Shown in pieces: positions 43,791 through 55,800 of a DNA stretch of 64,000 nucleotides; the stretch's first letter is position 1, and each line of letters starts with the position of its first letter. The notes under the pieces were generated by a model that saw only the letters and a program-made list of their open reading frames with translations, was not told where the DNA came from and searched no databases. The translations under genes and the position numbers were made by a program. Origin of the DNA: Neopestalotiopsis rosae (lineage: Eukaryota > Ascomycota > Sordariomycetes > Amphisphaeriales > Sporocadaceae); contig JALGAS010000011.1 in NCBI GenBank assembly GCA_023078685.1, forward strand, positions 372,001 through 436,000, given 5' to 3'.

Positions 43791-46700
43791 AGGCTGAAAG
43801 GCGGTAATCACGAAAAAGGTCAGTATACGTGTTATAGCCTTTTGTGTTTTCGTCTGAAGGCAGGTACGGATAAACACTCTATTACCTGTCGCTACGGTCC
43901 AGCTTGCAGCGAAATTCGATCGCATGTATATAATTGTCTCTGAGAGCATTCTCATAGTCTCCCAATGATAAAAAATCGGCGTCCCCAAGCATTCCCTTTA
44001 TGGTGTTCATGCTTGTGATACTCATGTCTGAAAATTCAACATCGCTTGGACAAAGATATCGGACATCGTGACAGAACCAATTGTAACAATGACTTGGACA
44101 GAATCCCCTTCGATGCTGTTAAGCAAGGCACATCATTGACCTTTGCAATTGCAGGCCCAAGGCAGAGAGTCTCTGATTAGAAGATATCCATTGATCCGAG
44201 GCATGCTTGATTAGTATTGGGTGTGGTGGCAGATTTAGAGTTGCAGGGGCCTAGCTCCGAGTGCCAATTGCGCAATACCCAGGTTTGTTGGAAGCACGTA
44301 ACAAGAAATAACAAGAAGCGTGAGAAACGTCTTCGGCTGAAGTGGGAAACGGCGAGTATTTCGTTTTTTCAAGCACGCTCTTTTCTTGTGGGACACATAT
44401 GCTTTACAATTTGGGCAATCCGCCTCCTTGCATGAGACAAATCCAGCCCTCTCATCAGCCGCTGTTGTCACTTCAGGACTGCCAAGACGGAGATAGTCCG
44501 GAACTATCTCCGTAAGTTTTTGCGATAAGTTTGAATCAAGTCTGGGGTTTCAGTGGGCTCGCCTCAGCATTTCTTCAGTTTTTGGGGCCATTTCAGAGGC
44601 GAAACCTGACACAGGCACAACGAACCAGGCCCCAGAAGCTGACTCGCCAATGCTGCTGGGGCTCGTGGGGGGCCTAACTCTGGGAATTCCAGTGGGTCAT
44701 TATTAAGGATATTGGGTTTGTCGGTGTCTCGGGTCGCTCAGAACTCCGTTGACAAGCTTTTTGTATCTGCATTGTTGCGCAGATCTACATGGTCATAGTT
44801 TGTTTGCCAGTATTTTCTCGAGAACGCGGTGTAATCGTTGGACAAGTGCTTATTGATCAAGTGCTACTTTAGTAATGCAAAGCAAAACTTGAAGTCGCCG
44901 AGCATCAATTGACGGCCAATTGGCGTCTTGGCCGAGCGCCGAGCTTGGGACGTTGCATGCGCTGCTTGGCTCTGGGTACGTAATAGACAAAATAGACAGC
45001 GTCACAAGGACCTGGTGACAGCTTGTGTGCTGGTGGTGGTCAGCGTCGCTGGTATAGCTTGCACCGCAGGCTATCGTCTATAGCAGCTTTTCCCAGACGC
45101 ATCGGAGCTACCCTTTGTGAATCTTGCTGTCATTGCTTTGGGCTACGATACGCTATCGTGTCCGGCAGATAGACCATTCGAGCAGCGCACGCGATTGCCG
45201 GCCTCAGATTGGTTCTGGCATCAGAATGATCGACATTCACGTGATTGGCGTTTGAGCGTACACCGCATACCGGAGGTAGCAATGAGCTCAAGTAAACTGG
45301 CTTCCGGCGGATATTCCGTGTAGGATGAGATGGCAAGCGCGGCATGCTTGCCGTTCGCTACATAGTGCTCCCTCAAAGTCTTGCTCAGCGACGCGACAGG
45401 ATATTGATGGTGGTAATGGTGGTGTCAGTCAGTGAAGGGAGGGGTCTTCTTCGGTACTTTTCTCGAAACATGGGAAAGCGACTGGCGGGCTGAGCCAGGC
45501 ACAAACGGGGCCTTGCTCCGTAGTTCTTCCCAAAGGGTCGGATGGATACGTGCGTCGTGAACGAATTGAAGGTTGCGTTGCGTCTTCCAGCTACACAGTA
45601 CATGCGCATCGTGGGGCAGCAGATAGGAGGCGGATGCTAATCTGAAAAATGAACCTCCACTCCACCGGATGCCCCGTCGAGCTGCGGACCAGACAAGGCT
45701 TCCCAGTGGTTCCTTTTGCCTTTTTTGCAGGAGATTCCTCCGTGCTTTGAAATGAGAAATGTTGAAGATAGAAGCTAAAGCCCAAGGCCCGAGAAGTGCC
45801 CCACGACGCCCACGCAAGGCGACGCCCACTTTCCTCTGGGCCCGTAAGCCTAGTGCCATACTGAGGCCCCTTCCCCTTTCCAGCTAACGTTGTCGCTTGT
45901 CGTTGTTTCCGGCGATATTCCGAAACTTCTGGTCCTCCAGGCCTTTTACCTGACATTGCCCATTGGCGGGACCGTAAGGGCGGCTAGGATAGGCTAGCTG
46001 CATGTCTGTGATCATTTAATGGTTTATGGTTCGCTTCAATGTGCTCAAAAGCGTGCCGTTTTAGCGGTCAAACCAAATACGTATATGCATGTGTTGGTTT
46101 GCTTCCCTTTCTATCAAGTGTGTATATACTCGGTGTATGGGTCACAGCAGCCTGCTCTGGTGACACGCGAGGATTGGTCACGTCGAGTATATGACGAGGC
46201 CACGGCAGGGCAACCTTGGGTGTCTATGCAGCGACTGGTGTTGCACAGCTGGGTAGATGGTGACCAGTGGTGGAGCGTTGAATCGTTTGTGGCATAGAAA
46301 TCCGAGCGAATCTTCACGAATGTTATCTGATCGCAGTGTAAGACCTTGGAGAAGACAGCCAATTGGGGACTTTTCTCGTAAAACTACATGCATATGCCAG
46401 ACTCATAGTGCTTCCGGGCTCGATCCGAACTCATTAGGAATGTTCCACCCTTGGCACCGACCCTAGTCGAGGACGCCATCACGGCATCCTTCCCGTATGA
46501 AATATCTGTGAGATGATTGCCAATGTGTCTCTACTCGGCCAGTAGTCAAGGAGATTGCTATCGTGTTCCTCGTCCATACACAACGGGACTCAAGCTCAAT
46601 CACTATGAATCAGTATGATCTCGCGGCAGTCGAACAAATAAACTCGGCCCGCTTATTGGTATACTATGTACGATTTCTCTGAAACTGGTTCTCGGCTAGG

Positions 46701-47575
46701 CGTCCCGGCAGCTATTTGGGCACTCCCCTGTCCCGGCGTGACTCTTAAGTGCACTGATTCCGCTCGAAAACGCTAGTAAACTCTGTACACTAGGAGTGTG
46801 GTGGGGGTGGACTGCAGGCTGTCGTCCACTTGTACGTAGCGGGCTGGCGCACGCAGTGGGCGCAAAAGCCTGCAGACGGCCGCTGGGTCATCGCCATGGT
46901 GCCCGCCCAGACACTAGCAGGGGCTGTCAACTTCCTAGAACATTGCCGTTACCAGGTACCTGTAGATTCATGGTGGGGTTCCGACAGCTTAGTCGCCCCT
47001 GTTTACTTTTTTTCTTCTCTTCTAATCCGTCTTCCATGTCGACACGACTGCAGGGGAGGGGAGACTGAGAAAAAAAAATATTGACACAATAATCTATTGA
47101 TTGGTAATACTCAAGAAGCTACCCTGCAACTTTTCGCGGTAACGCCCTTCGAGCCTGTGACAAAGTCCGTTTGCGGTCCACACCTCAATTCAGTACATAC
47201 ATGTGTTGACGCAGGGCATTGAGCTTATAGCTCTTTCCACCTCTTCTTTCCCTTCTTCTACTACACTTCTCTTGGACCGACCGTCAAGGGTTCTTTTTCA
47301 AACTCACCTTGTTTGAATCCAGGGACTTGGTCGGATCTTTCAGAAGCACTATTTTTGTATTCTTTAATTTACGTGCAGCGAACGGCAGTTTAAAGCCATT
47401 GAGGGCGACTTTGAAAGGCTCCCCGCCCTCCTCCCACTTGTTCGACTGTGCCGATCAAACGCCCATGCAGGCTCGATAATCCTGTGGCGTTAGTATATAA
47501 TCTCACCGCATATACACGGAAAGGAAAAAAGAAGAGGACGAAATAAACCTGTGCGACGACCAACCACCGAACACC
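43791..47575. other. Long intergenic region upstream of ABC transporter
   Basis: 3.8 kb. The only structured items seen are the 27 bp perfect hairpin at 44487-44513 and a coding-like fragment near 46805-46970. The last 400 bp is CT-rich and likely the transporter promoter and leader. No intact gene recognised. Confidence 0.45.
44487..44513. repeat. Perfect inverted repeat, 11-bp arms
   Basis: ACGGAGATAGT, spacer CCGGA, then ACTATCTCCGT: perfect 11 bp arms with a 5 nt loop. It could be a transposon-end relic or a dyad binding site. No second copy was found nearby. Confidence 0.6.
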
Positions 47576-50500
47576 ATGGCGGAGAAAGACGTAGAAAAGG
47601 AATACCTGGCGGGTGTCACAGAAAACACCAATGTCGCATCCGAGTCCACGCCCGCGACTGCCAGTGCGGCCCAGGATGCTCGCCCGGCGTCATCCTCCTC
47701 CTCATCGCGCTCTAGTGCTAGTTCCACGGATATAGAAGAGGGGATCCAACAGGCTCGACAGAACAACCCCAAGGGAACCTCCAATCCCCACACTGGAGTC
47801 TCCGTGTCGCAGGCCCAGGCCGACTTTGCTGAATTGCAACGAACAATCTCTGGAAGGTCGAGAACCAGTCGCAGACAAAGCCAAGGCAGCCATGCTCAAG
47901 CTGATGTCGAAAAGGGTACATCTGCAGTTGCAGATTCGCCTTCTTCCATTTCCACCGAGGAGGTATTTGATTTGGAAAATGCTCTGCGCGGAGGCCTAGC
48001 TGCTGAGCAGGAGGCTGGAATCAAGCCCAAGCACATTGGTGTGTACTGGGATGGCTTGACCGTGAAGGGCATGGGCGGCATGGAGAACTTTGTGCAGACC
48101 TTCCCTGATGCGTTTGTCAGCTTCTTCGACTACTATCATCCCCTAAAGCGCCTCCTCGGCCTTGGTCCCAAGATGAACGAGGTCACCATTCTGGACAACT
48201 TCCGCGGTGTCATCAACCCCGGCGAGATGATCTTGGTGCTGGGCCAGCCTGGCTCTGGCTGCACAAGTTTCCTGAAGACCATTGCAAACCAGCGATCCGG
48301 CTACACTGGCATCGAAGGCGATGTCTTGTATGGCCCCTTCACCGCCAAGGAATTCGACCATTACCGAGGTGAGGCCGTCTACAACCAGGAAGACGATATT
48401 CACCATGCCACTCTTACGGTCGAGCAGACCCTGGGCTTTGCACTGGATGTCAAGACACCCAAGAAATTGCCCGCTGGTACGACCAAGGCCAAGTTCAAGG
48501 AGGACGTCATCTCCATGCTCTTGAAGATGTTCAACATTGAGCACACGAGACACACCGTGGTGGGCAACGCCTTGGTCCGAGGTGTGTCTGGAGGAGAGAG
48601 AAAGCGTGTCTCTATTGCAGAAATGATGATCACCAATGCTTGTATTCTTTCGTGGGACAACAGTACCAGAGGTCTTGACGCAAGTACAGCGCTTGACTTC
48701 ATCAAGTCTCTCCGTGTACAGACCAACCTGTACCAGACTGCTACCTTTGTCTCTCTCTACCAGGCATCAGAGAACATCTACCGACAGTTTGACAAGGTCC
48801 TGGTCATTGACTCGGGTAAGCAGGTCTACTTTGGACCCACAGCTGAGGCGAGAGGTTATTTCGAGAGCCTGGGATTTGCGCGCAAGCCTCGTCAAACCAC
48901 GCCCGACTATCTGACCGGCTGCACCGACGAGTTCGAACGAGAATACGCAGATGGATACTCGCCCGAGAATGCACCACACAGTCCCGAGACCCTGCAAGAG
49001 GCTTTCCAGAAATCTTCCTTCACTGAGAGGCTCAACACTGAGATGTCTCAGTACAAGACTCGCCTCGACGAAGAAACCGCCAAGCACGAAGACTTCAGGG
49101 CCGCCGTCCGCGAAAGCAAGCGAAGTGGCGCTAAGCGCTCCGTGTACAACGTCGGTTTCCACCAGCAGGTATGGGCATTGATGAAGCGCCAGGCTGCTCT
49201 CAAGTTGCAGGATCGCCTTGCACTCATCCTTGCCTGGTTCCGCAGTGTCCTCATTGCAATCGTTCTCGGCACGCTCTACCTCAACCTCCAACAAACCTCA
49301 GCCAGTGCTTTCAGCAAAGGTGGTCTTCTGTTCGTCTCGCTCCTCTTCAACGCGTTTGAAGCTTTCTCCGAATTGGCCGGTGTCATGACAGGTCGCTCGA
49401 TTGTGAACAAACACAAAGCCTACACCTTTCATACACCGTCAGCCCTATGGATTGCTCAAATCTTTGTTGATACGGCGTTTTCGGCAGCGCGAGTCTTGGT
49501 CTTTAGTATAATTGTCTACTTCATGACCAACCTGACTCGAACTGCTGGTGCATTCTTCACCTTCTACTTGCTCATCATGGTCGGAAACATTGCAATGACA
49601 CTCTTCTTCCGTATCATTGGTTGTCTCAGTCCTGACTTTGACTACGCCATCAAGTCCGCTGTTGTCGTTATCACATTGTTCATCATCACTTCTGGCTACT
49701 TGATTGCGTACCAGTCTCAGCAAGTATGGTTGAGATGGATTTACTATATCAACGCACTTGGTCTGGCTTTTGCTAGTCTCATGGCCAATGAGTTCAAGTC
49801 CAACGAGCTCGAGTGTACGGCTGACTCTTTGATCCCTTCCGGCCCTGGCTATGGTGATATTAACCATCAAGTTTGTACTCTTGCTGGATCTGTCGCCGGT
49901 ACTACAGAGGTTAGCGGTGCTGCTTACATCACGCAAGGCTTTTCGTACCGCCCATCCGATCTCTGGAGAAACTTTGGTATCATTATGGCTCTCATCGTCT
50001 TCTTCCTCATCATGAACGTGGTGCTGGGCGAGTACATTACTTTTGGTGAAGGTGGCAATACATTCAAGGTCTTCTCCAAGCCAAATGAAGAGAGAAAGAA
50101 GCTCAATGAGACTCTCACCAACAAGAGGCTGCAGCGCCAGAAATCGAGAAAAACTGAAGACGAATCCGCGCTGTCCATTGAATCGAAGAGCGTCTTGACT
50201 TGGGAGAACCTCAACTACGATGTGCCTGTTCCCGGTGGCACTCGCCGACTTTTGGACAATGTCTTTGGTTATGTGAAGCCTGGCGAACTGACCGCCTTGA
50301 TGGGTTCGTCGGGAGCTGGCAAGACCACGCTTTTGGATGTTTTGGCAGGACGCAAGAACATTGGTGTCATCCATGGTGATATCCTGGTCGACGGTGCCAA
50401 GCCTGGCAAGGAGTTCCAGCGATCCACCTCGTACGCCGAACAGCTTGATATGCACGACCCTACCCAGACTGTACGTGAAGCGCTTCGCTTCTCTGCCGAC

Positions 50501-52131
50501 CTGAGACAGCCCATGGAGACACCTCAAGAGGAAAAGTACGCCTACGTCGAGGAGATTATTGGGCTTCTTGAGATGGAGCATATCGCCGATGCGATTATTG
50601 GATTCCCCGAAGCCGGTCTCACCGTCGAACAGCGAAAGCGAGTGACCATTGGTGTCGAACTGGCTGCCAAGCCTCAGCTCCTCCTGTTCTTGGATGAACC
50701 TACATCTGGTCTTGACTCGCAGAGTGCTTTCAACATTGTCCGTTTCCTGAAGAAGCTTGCTGCTGCAGGTCAAGCCATTCTTTGCACCATTCATCAACCC
50801 AACGCCGCCCTCTTTGAGAACTTTGATCGACTCTTGCTTCTGCAACGTGGTGGCCAGACTGTCTACTTTGGAGACATTGGTAAGGACGCTGTTGTCCTTA
50901 GAGACTATCTGAAGCGCCACGGTGCCGTCGCAGGCGAGACCGACAATGTTGCCGAATTCATGCTCGATGCCGTTGGTGCTGGAAGTGCCCCGCGCATTGG
51001 CGACAAGGACTGGGCGGATATCTGGCGTGACAGCCCTGAGCTGGCAAATGTCAAGGATACCATCTCCCAGCTCAAGGAGTCTCGTGCCGGTCAAGTTGAT
51101 GTCGACCCAGCCCTGCAGCGAGAATTCGCCTCCAGCCTCTCGCACCAGCTCAAGATTGTCATCCACAGAACCAACTTGTCCTTCTGGCGTACCCCCAACT
51201 ACGGATTCACTCGTGTCTTCAACCACTTTGTCATTGCCCTGATCACTGGTCTTGCTTTCCTCAAGCTTGACGATTCTCGATCGTCTTTGCAATACAAGGT
51301 TTTCGTCATGTTCCAGGTTACTGTCTTGCCTGCACTGGTCATCACGCAAGTCGAGGTTCTATTCCATATGAAGCGTGCCATCTTCTTCCGTGAACAGTCA
51401 TCCAAGATGTACAGCACCTTTACCTTTGCGGTCTCCATGATCCTTGGCGAGATGCCCTACTCCATCTTGTGCGCAGTTCTGTTCTTCATCCCCCTGTATT
51501 ACCTCCCAGGATTCCAGACGGACAGCACCCGTGCCGGTTACCAATTCTTCATGATTCTTATCACTGAGCTTTTCTCGGTCACCCTCGGCCAGCTTCTCGC
51601 AACCATGACGCCCTCGGCTTTCATTTCGAGTCAGTTTGATCCGTTCGTCATCATCACTTTTGCTCTCTTCTGTGGCGTCACCATTCCCGCACCGCAAATG
51701 CCCACTGGATGGCGTGTCTGGCTGTACCAGCTGGACCCCTTCACGCGTCTTATTGGTGGTATGGTCACGACGGCTCTCTACGAGCTTCCTGTGACCTGCG
51801 CAGATAGCGAATACAACGCTTTCACCGCACCCGATGGTCAGACGTGCGGCGAATACATGGATGCATTCTTCTCCGCTGGTGGTGTCGGTTACATCCGAGA
51901 CAACGCCACCAGCGCTTGCGAGTACTGCGCCTACAAGATTGGCAACCAGTTCTACGAGCCTCTCGGCTTCTACTACTACAACCGCTGGAGAGATCTGGGA
52001 ATTTTCCTGGCATTTGTAGGATCGAACATTATTCTGATCTTGCTTGGAGTAAGTTATATCACCACATACTACACGCACACACAAACTAATCATCACTGCA
52101 GAGCCGTTTCCTCAACTTCAACCGTAGATGA
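47576..52131 (+). CDS. PDR-type (ABCG) multidrug ABC transporter
   Basis: ATP-driven plasma-membrane exporter of the pleiotropic drug resistance family, relatives of Pdr5/Cdr1. Exon 1 is 47576-52048 and exon 2 is 52102-52131, a 30-nt last exon giving the end GSRFLNFNRR; total 1500 residues. The order is (NBD-TMD) twice, as in PDR proteins. NBD1 has the degenerate Walker A GQPGSGCTS (Cys instead of Lys, about residue 222), signature VSGGERKRVS and the altered Walker B ILSWDNSTRGLDA. NBD2 has a normal Walker A GSSGAGKTT (about 909), the altered signature LTVEQRKRVT and Walker B LLFLDEPTSGLDS. This asymmetry is normal for the family. Two six-helix domains follow the NBDs. The N-terminal 130 residues are Ser-rich and probably phosphorylated. 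The start context is CACCATGG. Substrates unknown; azoles and plant toxins are typical. Confidence 0.95.
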
Positions 52132-52808
52132 TCTCGGAATGCAGATCTACTCATTTCAGTTACCATTTTTTGCACAGCAATTTCTCAAATTGCGGAGGCA
52201 TAACCCTTTTAGACTTGAACATTTTGCTTTTCGACGGTTGACCAGCGTTCAAGAGAGATAGATACCTCATAGAAAGGACAGGCGCTTTGTAGATACCAAA
52301 AGTCCCACAGATATAATAAATTAATGACCCGATGCCACATAACCACAAGTATGACAGTTGAACTGATGTCTGAGACTCCCACCATACAGACGGCGAGAGC
52401 TCATGCAAAACTCTGATAGAGACTAATACCCGTCGATTGAATAATAATACTGAACGCTGCCTTCGACATCAATGGGGAACAAAGCCAGGCCGGGCTATGA
52501 AGCAGCACGGCCCCGGTTGTCACACCTTGCCAGTGTCCAACAAGCCCATTTGCCGATTAGCAACTCATGGGGAGTTCTTGCTGACATCGAAGACAATTGT
52601 CCCCTCTCAAGCGCACAGTGGATTTGTAGGTAGGGGGAAATTATGTCAGACTTCAGATGAGATTGAGAACTTGATTGCATCAAACGAGTTCGCCATATCA
52701 CTTTGATGGGCACTAAGTGACTTCAATTGTGCAATACCCTGCAACTACAAATGTGGCCGAAATCGAATGCTTTCTGTCTCACTTGTTTCTATTTATCAGT
52801 GCCCTTGC
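52132..52808. other. Convergent intergenic region
   Basis: Separates the transporter 3' end from the kinase-HET gene 3' end. No gene seen. Confidence 0.5.
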
Positions 52809-55800
52809 TCATACTAAAGTGACCCACGAAATCTCATCGTCCATTTGATCTGGCAGTAAAGAAGCCACGCCAACTCTCTCGTAAGCACTCGAATCATCAT
52901 AAGGATAGATGATCAGTACGTGTACTCGTGGTTGTACTCCGTCCTTTCCAACTTTGTCGCGTCCAACAACTACACAGCGTAAATGCGCTCCCCCAAAGTC
53001 ATCCGCCGCATCAAACGAAACCTGTTGAAGCCATTCCGCCTCGGAGAACCTCAGTCTGCGAGCAGGCGCTTCAAAGTCGGCCCAGGCTGAGGCCGAAGGC
53101 TGACTTTCGATTGAGATATGTGGGGTTGCCTCTGTAAGTCTAGAGTGTAAGAACGGACCCTTGAAGTCGCCGGTCGCCCACTCAATGCCGTCAAATTCGA
53201 GGTCCATATATTTGATGGGGCCGTTCTTGGAAAGCCACGACCAGCTTGGCACGCGGTCTGGCCCATACGATTCGATAGGCACCATTCTCCGGTCGCTATC
53301 GGATTGCCAGAGTAGCCCTCGACCAAGATAAATGGCGAAAAGTCCGTAAGCTGCAACAGTGTCGAATGCGCGTGCCAGTCGTCGTTCAAGACCTCTAATG
53401 GCCATGCTCCTGTCTGAGATGATTGAGAAATCCAGGTAAGAGTACCTCTCGTACATGTCTTGAACCAGCATTTGTCTTCCACCCCGATGACACTTTAGAG
53501 CCAATCTTGGGAAATTGGAATCGCCCATGAAGGTAGCACGCGCACTATTGTTTTGTTAGTGTGGCCAAACAATGTCAATACGACGCTCACTTGTACTTAC
53601 TTCTTGAGCCGTGTCAATGTCTCACAGTGAATACCCTCGCCGCATTCCCAGTAAATCTGGTTTGAGCTGAAGTGAATTGAGCGACGTGATAGAATCCTTT
53701 CCTGAAAAGCCCAGCCACGACTAGAGAGGGGACTGAGCTCAACGTCGCTGTGAAAGTTGTCGATGGCGCGACATACATACAACGATCTGCCATTACCTAC
53801 TGTTACTTCTACACAGGGACGTTGCGGACGTGACACAAGAAACCCGTCGTCGTCGGATCTTGCGGAAGTGGCGGCGATTGTGAAGTATGCACCGCTAAAA
53901 GCCTGCTCCATTTGAAGTAATTCGTGGTTCCGGTCTTCACTGTCATGAAGAATGCAGAGTCTGTCGATCCAGATGTATCTCAGCCCAATACTTCGAACCA
54001 GAGTGATAGCATCTCTTAATGTCTTTGGAAGCTGTTCCAACTCGATTGATGTTCTCACTTCCTCGAGATTTGATGTCGTCGCCCATATCGACGGATGTCG
54101 GCCCCAGCAGTGGCTCACGGCTGCGTATCGCTCATACTTTATGAACGACGATGTATCGACAAGTCTGATGTTGTCGTTGACGACATCAAGCAGGCGCGTA
54201 GGTAAGGTGCTTAGATCCACATCGTGTTCATTCCGACGGCACACATCATGATTTGAATCACACATCCGAATGAGTTGCCCTAAAAGCTCGAACTGGGCGA
54301 TGCTCCCTACAACAGGCAATTGAGGGAGTCCCAGTTTTGTTCCACGAAGAACATCCGAGCCTGCAATGTCAACGCCCTTATTACGAAGAAGTAGATATAT
54401 TTTTCGGCTTACCTGGTTCCGAGTAGACCGACAGCAAATCGGGGCCATCAATCATGGTAATAGTTGCATCCTCCTGCGATAAGACGATAATTGAAGGCAA
54501 CTCTATGCCAGTTGACCTCAATGCTTCCAGTAGTAGCTGACACAGATCACACGAGTGTGACTTGTTTTCAAGCTCTGAAACACTATACTCACCAGCAAAT
54601 ATCGAATCAGGGTCAATTTTTGTGCAACCTGTGCATAATCGAGAATGCCTGGTCTGCTGCGATGGTTTCACGCTATTCCAGTCGACAGTCTTGAAATAAG
54701 TGACGGCAAAAGCGCTGTCTGGTGACGAGTGCCATGCATCTGTTGGCCGATTTGATTGCTAGATAAAACGAACGTTATAAGTAAAACTTCATAAATTTGA
54801 TTGAAAAAATGGCTCACTGTCTAGTTGATAGCTGTTAGTCGCAACGGCGCTTGCAATGGCTGGCTTGGTGTAACTCACTTGATGTGCTGAAGCTACAATA
54901 TTTGAGCTCAATTTGGCGACCAAGCTCCATTCGCCAGTAGATCTCCTAATACTGACTATCCGATCGGGCAGGTTCACTTCTGGGGATGGCTCTTGCCGGG
55001 CACTCGTACCTCTTGTAACATCTCGTCTGCCAGGTACTTCTAACAGTTTGGATCTGGTGGGTATGTGCTGTTGTCGTGCTCGAATAGTATCGGAAGGATA
55101 CTCCAGGTCAAGTGGTATAAGATAGGTTCCGGATAATTGGCAGTTTCTCTGAACTTCTGCCATCTCTTTGCAGAGAACAGCTGCAATTTCGCGGTGGTCT
55201 GCGGAGCTCACGTAGTTTTCTGAAACAGCGACTACCAGCAGCCGCCTCTCCACTAAGCTCAAGATATCCATGTAGGCAGTGTTGTCGTTGTTGTTGTCCT
55301 GCAGCTGCTTCTTCATGACTCGGATACAGGATATCACGTAGGAATGAACTCTATATGGCGTGTTTCCTTCCCAGTCGCCAGGCTCCCAGAAGTGAGTCGT
55401 AGAGGACTTGAAAGTGTCCAGAGCATGATTTCCATAAACCAGCCACAGCAGCAGCTCCAAAGTAACACAGCCCATCGACCACATGTCGTATTGGCGTGAG
55501 CGCGCGTCAGGTTTTGAGTGCGTGGAGTCCATCTCTGGTGGCTCATAGCGAGATGTCCCGGATGACGTCAAGGTCGCCATCCCTTGCCTGTATTTTGTGT
55601 TCTGTTCTTTTGCATGAAATGCTGCGAGACCAAGGTCTGCAATCTGCAGAGTTCCGTGGCCGTTTCCGTCTCGAAACCAGAGAATATTCTCAGGCTTCAA
55701 ATCGCCGTGACGACAATTGCTTTCGTGGAGCTCATTGAGAGCTGAAAATATCCCTCCGACTTGTCGAAGAATCCAATGGAGGCTCGTTGTGTCATAGCGT

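Noticed and set aside
45425..45956. Overlapping minus-strand frames of 121-144 codons
   Set aside because: Basic, low-complexity composition without conserved motifs or splice support.
49445..51349. 634-codon open frame antisense to the ABC transporter
   Set aside because: A mirror of strong codon bias in the real transporter gene; its peptide has no domain logic.
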